From Sciurus carolinensis (lineage: Eukaryota; Chordata; Mammalia; Rodentia; Sciuridae): DNA of 64,000 bases. Both the position numbers and the translations under genes were made by a program. Below the pieces are notes generated by a model. The model saw only the letters and a list, made by a program, of their open reading frames with translations. It searched no databases and was not told the origin of the DNA. Position 1 is the stretch's first letter; every line of letters begins with the position of its first letter. The stretch is taken from NCBI RefSeq assembly GCF_902686445.1, contig NC_062223.1:59421998-59485997 (forward strand), in the 5' to 3' direction. Positions 11,426-24,190 of this stretch are shown here, in pieces.

Positions 11426-12649
11426 CTGCCATAATCTTGAAATACTCTTTTCCCTCCCTGATTTTTATCCAAACATTGCTTATTTTTTGAGGATCAACTT
11501 ATGTTCTGCCTGCTCTGTCAAGTCTTTTCCACCACCTGAGCCCTTAAGGCTCTGCTGGTCACCCTCCCCTATACCCAGCATGTTTCGTACTAGTACATTT
11601 GGCATCACAGGTCCCTGTCTTTCCTCTTTACTTATATTGGACATTTTCCAGGGGTACTTGTCATTTCTGAATTTTTTTCTGTATTCCTTTTGCCTATGTT
11701 GGGCATGTAGTAGGTGCTCAGTAAAAATGGAACACATGAACGAATGGTGTCTGATTTTCAAAATATTGATGACAAATTCCTATCAGTTATCTCATTATTA
11801 AAATAAACCCAGAATTTACAAGATTTAATCCTAGAGGGAAGTTTTCTAAGTGTTTATAGGTGGGAAGAGGTCCCAATTCTGCCTCTCTGAGCTTACCTTC
11901 CCATTTGGGTCTTGAGGGAACTATAGACCTTGAACACCCAAGTTTGAAACCAGACCTTTTTAAAAGTTAGTTCCCTGAGCACAGCTGAGGCAGCTGGTAC
12001 TATTCTGAAGGATGCTTCTGAATACCAATGATGAAGTAAGAGGAAATTGGGCAAAGAGGAGTGTCTGGTTTGCTCAATCAAAGACAATTAGTTCTTGACC
12101 AAGGGATGGATGCAACTCCCCCCCACTCTGGCCTGACCCTCTGTTTTCCAGCTGCAGCCTCTTGCCTCTGTGGGAGATCTGATCTGACACTGTTTTCCCA
12201 GGAACTCCTTCTTGGACACCTGACATTCTTGTGTCCAGTATTAGAGAACCTGATTTCTATTCTTGAGGATACATGTTTTCTTTTTCCAGTTCCAAGAGAC
12301 ATGCACAGGGTGATCACCATTTAGGCTACACTCCATTCCTCACAAATGTTGCTCTGGTTTGTCCTCTTTACAAGTCTGTGAGTATAATGATACCTTAGCC
12401 ATATCATCAGGAAGACATCCATATCCTGATAGTTGCTCACACACAATGCCACATTATTCTGTGCCATGCTTCTGGATTAGTCTTGTCCTTTCAAGCAGCA
12501 TTTCCCACTGGGAATGGTAATATTTTGGGTCCCTCCTGTCTTGGAATACACTCCTTTATTATCATGCTTTTCTTTTTCACAAGGCAGTTAAAATAATTCA
12601 GTACTGGGTGCCTTATGACAGAAAATACACTGTTTCTGGTCAACACAAT

Positions 12650-12850
12650 AATAGGTGCTAATTACATTGTTCATTTCATTTACAAATTATAAACTGTCTC
12701 ATATGTTTCTTATAAACTTCCATGAAATAAGTATTATGTTCCCATTGCTAGTGAGGAATTTGAGATTCCTAGAGAAAAAAAGGTATGGCATGCCCAACAT
12801 CACAAAGTCAGTGAAAGGTGGAGCCCTCTAACTCCAAACCTTATCCTCTT
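12650..12850 (-). repeat. MIR SINE fossil
   Basis: Inverted MIR order: aataggtgctaattacattg, attatgttcccattgctagt, gaggaatttgagattc, aacatcacaaagtcagtgaa. Confidence 0.55.
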
Positions 12851-13479
12851 TCCATTCTACCTCCTGGCTCCTCCTACCAGCACCTTCTTTTGGAATCTGC
12901 TTAGGCTTATTCTGGCTATAGCCCTAGATTTTTTCCTGTGATTCCAAGTTAAACTCTTTATTACTTTCTGTGGTGCTTCTATACCTTTTTAATTTAAGGA
13001 AATTGCCAATAGGATTTTGTTCCTCTCAGATCCTAAGATTCTTCTTTGGCTTCCCAAGCTGATTGTCGAACCCCATCCATATCCTTTAGTTAAAGCCCCT
13101 ACTAGTTTCTGCTTTCATGTATCCTACTGTCAGATTTTGTCCTTGGTCTGAATTTTAGACCCTAATTTGTCTCCTCAGCAGTCACATTTTCCTCACTATT
13201 CTTTCTAGTCTTGCTCTTTTAGTAGACAAAGGCTCACCCTACTATCAGGTAGGCTCAGTTTCCCACATTCATACATTTATTTACTCATCACTTATATATT
13301 GGTGTAAATACTGATGTGCTGTATTTAGGATTGGAGTTTCCAAGAGTTAAAACATGGTTGAGGAGACCAAGGAATCAGGGGTTCTTTAAGATTCAATATA
13401 GTAGTGGTTATGATGGCATAAATATAAAGCATTTGGGGAGCATAGGCAGAGGTATATGTAACACAGATTTGAGTGGTCA

Positions 13480-13980
13480 GAGAAGTCTTCTTGGAATGAT
13501 CATATCTGAACTGAATCTTGAGGAATGGGTTGAAGTTATCTTAGAGTGAGTGGTTGTAGTGATAGTAGCGGTGGTTGGGGGAGTCATGGAGAGGGGTGAG
13601 TTCCAGACAAAAAGAGCTATTTAAGTAAAGACCCAAAGTAGCATGTTCAAGGAACTGCAGGCACTTGAGCCTGGCTGTAGCAGAAATGTAGGGAGAGTGA
13701 GAGAGGGTCATCTGGAACCAGATTGTGTAGGACCCTTATCTTGTTTGAAAGATGTGAAGCAGAGGAGTGGCTTGTTGAGAATAGCATTGTAGGAAGAGCA
13801 CTGTGGAGGCAGAGTGAAGGATGCATTGGAGAAAAAGACAGAGCTAAGAGGTGATTCAGAAGACTGTGGCAGTGATTGAGGCCTGAGTTGAGTTCATAAC
13901 CTTGAACTAAGGCTACGGAAGCAATAATGGAGAGAAGTACATTGATTCAGAATATTAGGGAGGTAGAATTTCTAGGACTT
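13480..13980 (+). repeat. Ancient interspersed repeat, long diverged copy
   Basis: Contains tgaatcttgaggaatgggtt, gtgtaggacccttatcttgt, agcagaggagtggcttgttg and gaggtagaatttctaggact in the order of the same unnamed ancient repeat as at 8440. It is the longest copy in the window. Confidence 0.5.
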
Positions 13981-14574
13981 GCTACTGATTAGTTAATCCC
14001 TACAGTGAAGAGAATGTGTGCTGTTTTGTCTTACCCTTTCTTACTTTTCCCCTTTGTCTGCCTTGCTGTCTTCTACATACCATTCCTTTTTGCTGTCAGC
14101 AGAGAAACCTGAGGTTTGTTTCTTGGTTGATTCCATTTACCCATCCACATTACCCTACCCCATTACTCTCCTGAGATAAGTCTCCTTTGGCCCAAACTTA
14201 CCTTTATTAGTAATTTAATCAATATCAGGACATTCTTTCCATTTACATTTGGAACCTGAGTGACCTTTTTAGTATCACTTTAGGTAACCCTCTGCCTGGA
14301 TAGTACCACCCTGGGGAAAGGGTGACCTTACTTACCAAGTTATCTCAAAAGGAGGAAGAGACAGGTGTCTCTCTTATATCTTTAGAACAGATCTTTAAAC
14401 ACAGTAGGAAAGAACATACAACTAATTTCCATCAAGAGAAGAGAAAGTCCAGTGTGGGCCAAGTGACTTGTTCTAGGTTGGGGACTTTTAGAACTGTCCC
14501 CTCCATGGTAGTGCTGACCCAGTTAAACTTTTATGGAATAAAATAGAGCATTGGTATCAGAAGGACCCTTAGAG

Positions 14575-14705
14575 TACATCTAGTTCATCATGCTCATTTT
14601 GATGAAGACTTTGAAGTCTCTAGAGGTCATTTTGTTTGCCCAAGGTCACAATTAGCTAGTAACAGAACTGGGACTAGAAGGGAGGCCTTCTACTTCAGTT
14701 TCTTG
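14575..14705 (-). repeat. MIR SINE fossil
   Basis: Inverted MIR: ttgcccaaggtcacaattag, tagtaacagaactgggacta. A weaker second MIR-like stretch follows at 14815-14920 (ttgtccaaggtcacagagtg). Confidence 0.65.
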
Positions 14706-15269
14706 TTTCACTGGCCCAACAAAAAGTACATGACTTTTTTTGTATTAGTTTGACAGTTTGAGAATAAGGCATACAAGTTGTTTTAAGGACAGTTCAGTTT
14801 GATATTTCCTGTTCTCCCCAAGAGACTGGAAATAGCTTGTCCAAGGTCACAGAGTGATCGAGAGGTACAGCAGCTTACAGACTTGAAGTCTCATGCTCTT
14901 CCCCATATATCCAAAGTCTAACCCAGGACCCAGAATTGGGTAGCTTAGACTCCAAGGGCACTGAACAGATCATTCTTCAAATGCACTGTAAGTAACAGTA
15001 GTTGATTTCTTAAGTCCAAAAGACATGAATTTTTTCTTTTCTTTTTTTTTTCTTCTTTATTCCCTTAGTGTTTTCTTTTTCTTATTTGATAAAATGTATG
15101 ACTGTGGAAATTACGTCAGTTTAATTAGGCTGCTCAACACAGTACTTTTCCACTGAATTTACTAGGAACTGTGAATTTGTTGTAACAAACTGCACTGCCG
15201 GCTGCAGTATCTGATTGGCATGCCAGGAGCATCACTAGCGAACAGCTAAATAGAGATTGAGGAGAAACT

Positions 15270-15430
15270 GGGTCAGGAAACAGGCCTCTGGTACCTGCAG
15301 AGGCTGCAGAAGGCGGCGCAGAGGCGGCAGGTGGCCACAGCATGGCACTGTCTCCTAGATCCTGAGCCACTGAGCACCCCACCCCCACTTAGCTCAGTGC
15401 TGCAGCCCCTGCAGGTGATTGTTCCTGTGG
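15270..15430. other. GC-rich, CpG-containing block in AT-rich intron
   Basis: The block contains repeated ggcggc/gcagaggc words, several CpGs and two caggtg E-boxes, in contrast to the flanks. It matches no repeat I know. No splice-bounded reading frame was evident. It could be a conserved regulatory element or a degraded repeat. Confidence 0.3.
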
Positions 15431-15490
15431 CCATTTTGCCTTCTGCTTCTCTATATAGCAAAGCTTTTATACCTGCCAGCTCAGGAATGG

Positions 15491-15491
<1 letters not shown>

Positions 15492-15521
<30 letters not shown>

Positions 15522-15531
15522 CAATAAAAAA
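15492..15531. repeat. Poly(T) tract of about 40 nt
   Basis: An uninterrupted T run. No retrocopy or SINE body was recognised on either side, so its origin is unclear. Confidence 0.9.
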
Positions 15532-16080
15532 GCAAAAGACTGATCTAGATAGAATCTTCTTTGGACACTGGTTTTCCTAAACATGTAGTCTTTGGTTTTC
15601 CAGAACTGGTGTTGTCAGGAATCTGAAACTGGGTTTGGGAGTTCTACGAAGTGATAAAAAAAAAGGGTCAGTAATGTTTCAGTTTGCCTGACTCTTGCTC
15701 TCCCTTCCTTTCTCACTTCACCCTCCCCATTATATCACTTCCTTCTCTGAGAATCCCAGTGCTGAGCACTGAGACAAGTCAGGAATTCTAAGGGGAAGGT
15801 GTCTGTGGAGGGTCAATGAAGGCTTGAAGGTGGTGGCATTTGAGCTGGGCTTTGAGGGAAGAATTGGGTCAAGAGAAGAAGAGATGCCGAACTGATCTCA
15901 GGACTACCCTATGGGTGCTGGAGACCTTCAAGGTAATCAGACAGGGGGATCTGTCTCAGAAAGTTGAAGCTGACTGGAGCCCTAAGGATATGCTCATCCT
16001 AGCTTCTTATTTTATTAATGGGTAAATTAAGACATACAGAGAAAAGGACTAGAACTTAGACCCATGTAATGTTACTATAC

Positions 16081-17384
16081 CCATTTGTGTGTTTGTCCTC
16101 ACTTCTAATGGGACTCTGAGAGTATCCACTTCTTTCTATGTATGTTACCCTGTCATCTCTTTTCTGACTCCTGTCATATGAACTGAGAGTTACCCAATGG
16201 TCTCCACCTATTAATTATGCATTAGGGAAGGAGCCCTAGGTCCTGTAAACCTTGGTTCCAAGATCACTTGGATCCCTGCTAGAAAACTATATCCTTCTAC
16301 CTCAGGCCAAGTAAGGTCAGACCTGTGATAATGCTTTCAGAATAACACTTGGTAGGAATGGGCCTTGTCACAAAGTGAGACTCAAATACTCACAATTGGA
16401 AAAGCTGAATGTAGCAGGAACCTGGGTCATTGTGCTTTTATGTAATTCTGTGAGAAATTGGGCTCATTTTGACTAAAAATTTTTTTCAATAAATTGTACT
16501 TAAATGTACTGAAATTTGCTTTAAAGATAACTTTTGTTGAAATGTTTAAATTCTGTATAGCATCTCTTTTCTGTTTGAAAAGAAATCAGAGGTTGGAATA
16601 AAAAAGTTTCTTTAATAATTTTCCCTAGATCTTTTGAAGGTCTCAATTCAATATGAAGAATGCTGTTTTGGGATCATGCACTGATATACCAAAATGAAGA
16701 AATGTATACCCATTTTCTGATAAATGTACCAAAGTTTGCTAATCAAATGAACCATTCGTGCCTAATCCTTCAAGGTCAACATGTTTCAAATGTCAAGTAG
16801 AATGAACAGACAGAAAAGCCCATTAGAATCATAGCAAGACAGTGTGGCTGTGAAAATCAGACTTTGGTGTCCCTGGGCACCAGAGCCAGCACTCTTCTGT
16901 ATTGTATCACATTGTGTTATGTCGTATGGTGTTTTTGGTCAGAGCAAGTAGTTTTAAATTCCTGTAAATAATTTCCCTGTCTCAGAAGGTTTTATCTGTT
17001 TGCAAGTTGGTAGGCCTTGTATCTAATTGAGGGATGGAAAAAGAAAAGCTTCTTGATATCTAGACAGGTTTCCATTCAGAAGTGGGCATATTCATAGAAA
17101 TTTCCACATATTCTTATTTTGGGGTCAAGTTAGGACTTGTTACTAGAATTCATAGAAGTGGCTGCAATAGACAAAGAAAGACTGGAGAGAGATTGGGATT
17201 TGAAGTTTGGCCTTGATTGAGGGGTTACACAAAGGGAAGTGAAAGACAGGGTCTGTAGTTACAGTGTAGTTCCCCAACAGGATTTGATGTAGCACAGTGA
17301 ATGCCCTTTGGACAGTCTTTCCTGAACTTGTCATCCCTAACCATAGCTTCTTTGGTCATAGACACATTTTATGAATCGCCCTTA
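16081..17384. other. Unique intronic sequence, nothing recognised
   Basis: AT-rich sequence without identifiable repeats or exon-like blocks. Confidence 0.4.
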
Positions 17385-17540
17385 ACACGGTACACTGGCA
17401 CATGCCTATAATCCTAGTAACTTGGGAAGCTGAGGCAGGAGGGTCTCAGCAACTTAGCAAAACTGTCACAAAATAAAAAATAAAAAGTTTCAGGAATGTA
17501 GCTCAAGGTGGAGTACCCTGGGTTCAATCCCTAGTTGCTG
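17385..17540 (+). repeat. B1+ID dimer SINE
   Basis: The B1 part has cacatgcctataatcctagt and gaagctgaggcaggagg. It is joined by an A-rich linker (acaaaataaaaaataaaaag) to an ID part with ccctgggttcaatccctagt. The ID part is shortened. Confidence 0.85.
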
Positions 17541-18897
17541 GGGTATGGGCAGGGAAGAAGAGGGGTCCTTAGTCCTCAACCATTTGCTTTAGCTGCTGCC
17601 AGGAGTAACTTGGGAAACCAGGCCCATGTCCTTGAGAAATCCTTCTCTGCCCTACTGGGTCAGGCTGTGGTCCATGCTCCTGATTCTAGCCTTAGGGATG
17701 CTTTTCTATTTCTTAAAGCTCTCATTAGACCTCTGTGAGAAAGTTTATGATTCACAAAACCAGCCTAGGGTTCAAAACAGCAAGTGGTTTCTTATATTTT
17801 TTTCCTCCTCTTGTCATTTTACTGCTACCCCAACCCTTGAGCACTTCTCAGAACATACTCTCTGGTCCTAGATACTCTCCTCTGTTCTCCTGGTTCATCC
17901 AAGATTTGTGGTCATGCTTTTAAAGGCCTATAAGCTGAGGTGAAGGAGGGATTGTTAATGTTCACTGCTCATTGCTGTTATCTTGTCCCTTAACTCATTT
18001 TGTCCCATAGTTCCAGATGTGAAACACCCATAGAAACTTAAATTGAGCACACAAATTTAACATTTATGATAACTTTGAAATAATGTTTGAATACAATGTT
18101 TGCAGAATGGCAAACTTGGAACTTAATGGATTAAGACCACCTACAAAACATGGAGAATTCCCTTTCCCTCTCTCTCCACATCTGTCCCCTTGCCTGCTTT
18201 GGTGACTCCCCAGTTGTGGTACTGATTAGGACGCTCAGGCAACTGTAATCTGCCTCTTCCTTCTTTTCATAGTTATTCATTCAGTTAGCAAATCCCATGA
18301 TTTCATCCCTGCAATTTCCCTCATTTCTATTCCCATCTTGTCATTTCTGCTGCCATCTGAACAATTATAAGCAAGTATCTTCCCAGAGCTCTGGAAATGT
18401 CTGTTCTAGGTATAGCCTTTACAGTGTCAACTTCATTGTTTGCTGGCCAAGCCTCTCATCACTTACTTATTTGTATCTGAAGTTCTTAAATGTTCATTAA
18501 ATGTTCTACAATCTATCCAGAACAACCTTGTCTGAACAGGGAGGGAAAAAGTAAATATCTATCTTCTCTCTTGTCATTTCTCTCAGATGAATGAATTAAA
18601 TATTTTTATTGCCTCGAAGATTAATTATCTCTTGTCCCTAGGCCAGCTTTAATATTCTAGCTATATCTTCTGTGACTGGAGCCTGACAATTGAAATTTCT
18701 GCCTCCACTCTAAACTCTGTGCTTTTGCCAGATTTCTCATCATCTCCATATCATGTAGGCTTCTCCAGTGAGTCACAGTCCAGGGGTTCAGAGAGATTGG
18801 AGTCTGACCTGCAGGATTTAGATTAAGTACTGAGTCATAGATCTTAGATCTGAGAGACCTCCTAAAATCTTCCGGTCTTTTCTGGCACATGAGATAC

Positions 18898-18990
18898 TGT
18901 TATTATGCTTACCAAATAAAACACCTGAGACCCAGAGAGTTTAAGTGACTAACCCAAGGCCACCTAACAAATACATTTCGGACCCTAATG
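18898..18990 (-). repeat. MIR SINE fragment
   Basis: Inverted MIR: acctgagacccagagagttt, aagtgactaacccaaggcca. Confidence 0.6.
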
Positions 18991-19604
18991 CCACACTAGA
19001 TTTTATGCTATAAATACACTTTATCTTCTCTGGGCAAGCCAACTCCTAATTTGGAGAAAGTATTAACTCTCTGGATTTCTCTTTGTGGATAAAATAAGAC
19101 CCTCTTTTGGAATACCATGCCTTGTCTGTGTAAGGAAAGGTAGGCAACCTAGAAGTCACCTCCTTCCAGGCAGTGCTGTTTGGTGGATAGATAGAAATTC
19201 CTTTGTCCCCCAGAAAGCTCAAGAAGTCAACGTGTGGAAACTCTTGTCCTGTATGCCTCTTGTTCAGTGAGTCCTTATGGTCCCTCATGTTCAAAAGGAT
19301 TTTTTTGTTTTGTCTCTAAAGTAGCTTCTCAGTCACTCAGGACCACTAAGCCCTAGTTCCTTTTTTTTTTTTTTTGCCTGTGTTCTACCTCAAATAGGTA
19401 AATTTATATTGTTTTCCTACATGTGTTACTTCCCATATGCCTTCTCACCTTCTAGCAACCCCTCTGTTCTCCCAGATGTTCTTTTCCTATTCCAGTTCAC
19501 CAGACCTGGGAGGTGTGGGGGAGGGGGCAGGTTCCTCTGTGACTCAGCTTAATAAAAGTTTTCCAGTCTATCAGAGCCCCCCAGCTCAGCCATTTTCTTC
19601 CTTG

Positions 19605-20026
19605 GACATGCGTTATGTTTAAGATATTGCAAGAAAAGTTTAGAGGTGAAACAATTGGGTCATGAGAGCCTTAACCTGATCAGTGCAAGAATCCGCTTGA
19701 ATGGATTCACTGGGTGGTAATATAGGTATATGGGGTATGATTGGAGGAGGTAGTTTGCTGGGGAATGTGCCTTTGGGGTATATATTTTGTCCCTGGTCAA
19801 CCAAACTCTCTCTGCTTCCTGAGTGTCATGTCTTGAGCTGTTTTCCACCTCCACACCTTTCTGCCATGGTGTTCTGCCTCACCTCAGACCCAGAGCAACA
19901 GAGTTGACCACCTATGAACTACAGTCTCTAACTAAAACTGTGAGCCAAATAAACTTTTCCTCCTCTAAAATTGTGCTTGTCAGGTCTTTTGGTCGCAGCA
20001 GCAAAAAAACTGACTGAAACAGAGAT
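19605..20026 (+). mobile_element. MaLR-type solo LTR
   Basis: Order of diagnostic phrases: gtcatgagagccttaacctg, gcctttggggtatatatttt, tctctctgcttcctgagtgt, gtgagccaaataaacttttc (with AATAAA), and ggtcttttggtcgcagcagc near the end. This is a solo LTR of the non-autonomous mammalian MaLR group; no internal region is attached. Confidence 0.75.
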
Positions 20027-20464
20027 ACCTTGCAAATTCAACTGTTCCTGCCTTTTCCCTGTGACTGCCATCAGCTACAACAAGGTGTCCATGTTCCCTT
20101 TCCTCAACCCCTGTGACAACCTTTTAGTGATCTGGTCCTTTGTCCTTCATCCATTATGCACACTGATAGACTGCAAACACTGCCCTACTTTTGAGCCTAA
20201 AACTCCAATAAGTGATCCTGTCACACATTCTAGGTCTTTCGGATTCAACCCTCCATCCCCAGTATGAGTGGTTCACACCAGTCAGACTTGGCAACTCATG
20301 TCTCCTACATATTTAGTGATTTTTTTCCTCATTTGTTCCCTCTACTGCTCTCTCCCCTCTGAAAATATGTAGTATCAAATATTTGCAAACTGTACATCAT
20401 GCAAGGTTAACTGTTCAACAGGTCCTCTATTGTGTGTAAGTGAAGAGTGGGGTTTGGGGTTTGG

Positions 20465-20590
20465 TAACTACCTACTATGTGCTGGTGATTTACATATATT
20501 AATCTTACTTAATTCTCTTGCTTTTCCTATGAGTTAGGTTGTTATGTGCATGTTATAGATATGGAAACCGAGGCTCTGAGAAAAAAAAAT
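20465..20590 (-). repeat. MIR SINE fossil
   Basis: Inverted MIR: ctacctactatgtgctggtg, atgttatagatatggaaacc, gaggctctgag. Confidence 0.6.
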
Positions 20591-20749
20591 ATTGTTCTTT
20601 TGTGCCATAGACCTAGTGCTAGAGATGGAATGGGCTAGCAGGAGGAGTTGGCACATAAACAGCTCTTATGGAAGAAAATGCCCCTTCTGTAGTTATGGAG
20701 CTATAGGGTTCTGAGGATAATGGGATTTCTTCTAGCTGGGAGATTAGGG

Positions 20750-21070
20750 AAGACTTCATGAGAAAGTTAAATTTCCACTGAGTGTGAAGGATGAAGGATT
20801 TCTATTTCAACAGAAGGCGCTAAGAGGCAGGGATAGAAAGTTGGGACTAACAAAGGCACAAGAGAGGAAATGCCCTTGTGTCATTGGAGGTCTTCATTGT
20901 ACTACTTACTTCTATAGGAGCACAGGGTTCATAGAAGATGTTGTGGAATATAAAATTGTAAAGCTGAGCTGTAGCCTGTTCATAGTTGAATACTTAAATG
21001 TCTAGCTAAAAGATTCATGATTTGTTCTGTTGGCACAGGAGATCCGTGACAGGTTTTGAGCAAGGGCAGA
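20750..21070 (+). repeat. Ancient interspersed repeat, family not named
   Basis: Shares agacttcatgagaaagttaa, ggcacaagagaggaaatgcc and an ending like ggagatccgtgacaggtttt with the other copies of this old repeat in the window. Strongly diverged. Confidence 0.35.
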
Positions 21071-21974
21071 GGGTGCTAGTCTGAACTGAGAATTAAAAAG
21101 TTTACCTTGGGCACCCAGTGATTGGAGAGACTTAAGAACAGCAGAGAGTGGAAATATTCATGCAAAACAATGCTCTGCCAAAGTTCCACTATTATCCCTG
21201 CTTATGGATGGTGGGACCAAAGCCCACAAGGGAACTACACTGAGGGTGGGTGCTGAGAACCTGCTTGGATACAGCCAAAGTCCAGGACCCAATTTCCTAA
21301 CCAACATGCTATACTCCAGGAGGATCAAGAGGGGAAACAGATTTGGGGCTGGGAAGGGGTGAGGTGGATGTTAGATGGTGTGTTCTGTATTGTGTAGGTT
21401 GAATTTCAGGTTCAGATGAATTGCCTATTTCACATGTGAACTTGGTTTTCTTCACTACTACTACTGCCCCCATGCCCCATTTGTTTCTGTCCATCCTCTT
21501 TATTTTGCAAACATATGGCTGCCTTTCACAATGCAGCTGAATGAAGCCCCTAAGTACTCTGTTCCAACTTGGTATTCCCTAATTCTAAGCTCCCCAACAT
21601 GTACCCCCATACACACAAGTATACCTGTATTTATGGGATAAGCACCTGGTGGTTATAATTAACATAACATTGTAATTCATGTTTGCATGAACATTTATGG
21701 TTGACAAAGCACTTAGAATGGGCAAAAGTATGTTGACTTCCCTGCTGATCTCCTAGGTGGTTCAGGGTCATTGAGCCTCAATAAGCTAAAAAGGTTATTG
21801 GAGAATGAATAGTAGATTTTAGTTTAATAATAAATGTAGCTAAAGCCATTAGCACATATCAAATAGGAAAGTTAGGATGATTTTTAGCTGCTATAAGAAG
21901 ATAGACTCTTGGAAGGGATAATCAAATTTAAAAGTATATTCAGATGATATGAAAACTGAGATTGATATTTTATG

Positions 21975-22195
21975 AATAATAAGAATAGCTGTCATGTGCT
22001 GGGTACTTCCTTTGTACAAATATTGTTTTAGGCATTTTACTTATAGTAATAAGTTCAAATCTCATAAAAATCTGGCAAAATAGCAACTATTGTGATTTCC
22101 GTTTTTGAGATTGGGAAACTGAGAAACTAAAAGTTAAACAATTGTCTAAAGTCATGTAGTTTGGATGTGATGGGGTGTCAGGATTCAAATTGTAT
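21975..22195 (-). repeat. MIR SINE fossil, nearly full length
   Basis: Inverted MIR order: tcatgtgctgggtacttcct, aatctcataaaaatctggca, gagattgggaaactgagaaa, ctaaagtcatgtagtttgga, ggattcaaattg. Confidence 0.65.
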
Positions 22196-22289
22196 TTTTT
22201 GTTTGTTTGTTTCCAGAGCCTGCAGTGTTTGACACTGTGCATCCTACCCTTTGGTAATATTTCAACCAGCCTTGAAATATGATTTAAAA

Positions 22290-22420
22290 CAAAGTCTAGC
22301 CCACTGTACTCTTACTCCTATAAGGCAGGGTCATTATCTTCTTTCTCTATATATCCCTAGTGCCAGCACAGTGCCTGACACATAGCATGTGTTCATTAAA
22401 TATTTGATGAATGAATATCC
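22290..22420 (+). repeat. L2 LINE 3' end
   Basis: Contains ggcagggtcattatcttctt, cccagcacagtgcctgacac-like words and the terminal gtgttcattaaatatttgat then gaatgaat. Confidence 0.7.
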
Positions 22421-22529
22421 TTCCAGGTCACTTTTCCTAATTTGATATGAAGTGAAAGTGGGCAAAGAGGTTTCTTATTCTTCTTATTGTTGCTAGAGAT
22501 GTTATATTTCACAGAAGAAGTATAATGTA

Positions 22530-22725
22530 GACATATAGCTCTACCTCTGGTATAGATTTGGACAAATTATTGAACCTCTGTAAACCTCAGTTTTATCATC
22601 TATAAAATAAAAATAATGGTTGAACCTTCTATGTAGGACTTTGGTGAGGATTAAACACAATAATCCTTGTAAAACTTATCATTATACTTGGCACACAGCA
22701 CTCAATAAATGTTGCATTATATTAT
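22530..22725 (+). repeat. MIR SINE fossil
   Basis: Sense MIR: gacaaattattgaacctctg, taaacctcagttttatcatc, ggtgaggattaaacacaata, ggcacacagcactcaataaa. Confidence 0.75.
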
Positions 22726-22823
22726 TATGGATAGAAAATTTGAAATCATACAAGGGGAAAAGACTCTTGAATATAAGCTTGTAAAGGTGAGCTGTAGTCT
22801 CTTCCCTGTCACACAATGCTTTT

Positions 22824-22970
22824 TTTAAAGATTTTTAAATTTTTAGTTGTAGATGGACACAATACCTTTATTTTGTTTATTTAATGTTTTTACATTGTGC
22901 TGGGGATTGAACGCAGGGCCTCATGCATGCTACGCAAACGCTCTACCACTGAGCCACAACCCCAGCCCCA
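22824..22970 (-). repeat. ID-type SINE, inverted, with target duplication
   Basis: Inverted ID with the body gggattgaacgcagggcctc and ctctaccactgagccacaac, followed in sense orientation by a sciurid-type tail unit (ttagttgtagatggacacaa). It is flanked by cacacaatgctttt at 22810-22823 and cacacaatgctttt at 22969-22982, a 14-bp duplication marking L1-mediated insertion. Confidence 0.9.
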
Positions 22971-23118
22971 CACAATGCTTTTAAAGTGCCCGTTAGAAGT
23001 CTAAAATCGTTGATAGATGCAAAAATGTTTTGTTTGCTTATAAAATTATCATGGTAGACACATTTAGAGATAATTAAATTCAGAAAGTTAGGAAGAGTTG
23101 TTTTCTCTTCCAATTTTT

Positions 23119-23250
23119 AAAAAAAAATATTTTTAGTTTAGATGGACATAATACCTTTCTTTCTTTATTTTTATGTGGTGCTAAGGATTGAACCCAGTGC
23201 CTCACACGTGCTAGGCAAGTGCTCTACCACTGAGCCACAATTTCAGCCCC
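23119..23250 (-). repeat. ID-type SINE, inverted
   Basis: Same structure as the SINE at 22824: ttagtttagatggacataat, aaggattgaacccagtgcct, ctctaccactgagccacaat. It is flanked by cttccaattttt on the left and cttccaattctt on the right. Confidence 0.9.
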
Positions 23251-23262
23251 AATCTTCCAATT

Positions 23263-23857
23263 CTTATTTATTTATTTATTTATTTATTGTTGTAAACAAA
23301 TGGGATACATGCTGTTTCTCTATTTGTACATGGAGTCAAGGCATACCATTTGTGTAATCATAAATTTACATAGGGCAATGTTTGATTCATTCTGTTATTT
23401 TTTTTCCCTTCCCCCCCACCCCTCCTACCCCAGTTTTCCCTCTATACAGCCCTTCCTCCCTCCATTCTTACCACCCTCCTTATCCCTAACCCTAAACCTA
23501 ACCCTAACCCTAACGCTAACACCTTACCCCCATTATATGTCCTCATCCGCTTATCAGCGAGATCATTCGTCCTTTAGTTTTTTGAGATTGGCTTATCTCA
23601 CTTAGCATGATATTCTCCAATTTCATCCATTTGCCTGCAAATGCCATAATTTTATCATTCTTCATTGCAGAGCAATATTCCATTGTATATATATGCCACA
23701 GTTTCTTTATCCATTCATCAACTGAAGGGCATCTAGGTTGGTTCCACAATCTGGCTATGGTGAAGTGAGCAGCAATGAACATTGATGTGGCTGTATCTCT
23801 GTAATATGCTGATTTTAAATCCTTTGGGTATAGGCCGAGGAGTGGGATAGCTGGGCT
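23263..23857 (-). mobile_element. Young 5'-truncated LINE-1, inverted
   Basis: It matches the 3' end of the full-length L1 at 43.5-50.1 kb almost base for base: the last part of ORF2 (minus-strand frame ending at 23543, still open through the retained portion), the 3' UTR with a CCCTAA-like array at 23484-23520, and the AT-rich inverted tail. It is truncated inside the C-terminal part of ORF2. It shares the cttccaatt flanking word with the adjacent SINE. Confidence 0.92.
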
Positions 23858-23989
23858 TCCAATTTTTTTGACGAAAGATAAAAGAAGTCTGGGGAAAATG
23901 TTTCTCATCTTTCAATAATTTTATAATCCTCTTTTTGTTTCTCTGGGCCATTAGATAGCCAAAGGACAAAGAGGCAAGTGAGCTGGTGT

Positions 23990-24190
23990 ATAAGCATCTA
24001 CTTTGTCCAAGGTACTAAATAGAGGCAATTGAATTCAGTCCTCAGGATAGTCCTGTAGTTTTCATTATAATTCCTGTTATGCACATGAGGGAATTGACGC
24101 TAAAAAAGTCTTAGTAACTTGGCCAAATTCACAGAATTAATAGATGATGGAACCAGATGTCAAAACTACTCTCATCTGGACTTTTGAAAT
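23990..24190 (-). repeat. MIR SINE fossil
   Basis: Inverted MIR: agcatctactttgtccaagg, ttcctgttatgcacatgagg, gaattgacgctaaaaaagtc, ttggccaaattcacagaatt. Confidence 0.6.

Noticed and set aside
11415..11801. 128-codon plus-strand open frame
   Set aside because: It lies in L2-like fossil sequence and reads as low-complexity, cysteine- and serine-rich chance translation.
23484..23520. Possible interstitial telomere or chromosome-fusion scar (CCCTAA units)
   Set aside because: It sits at the fixed 3' UTR position of a truncated L1 and matches the full-length L1 at 49883; it is an L1 family trait.
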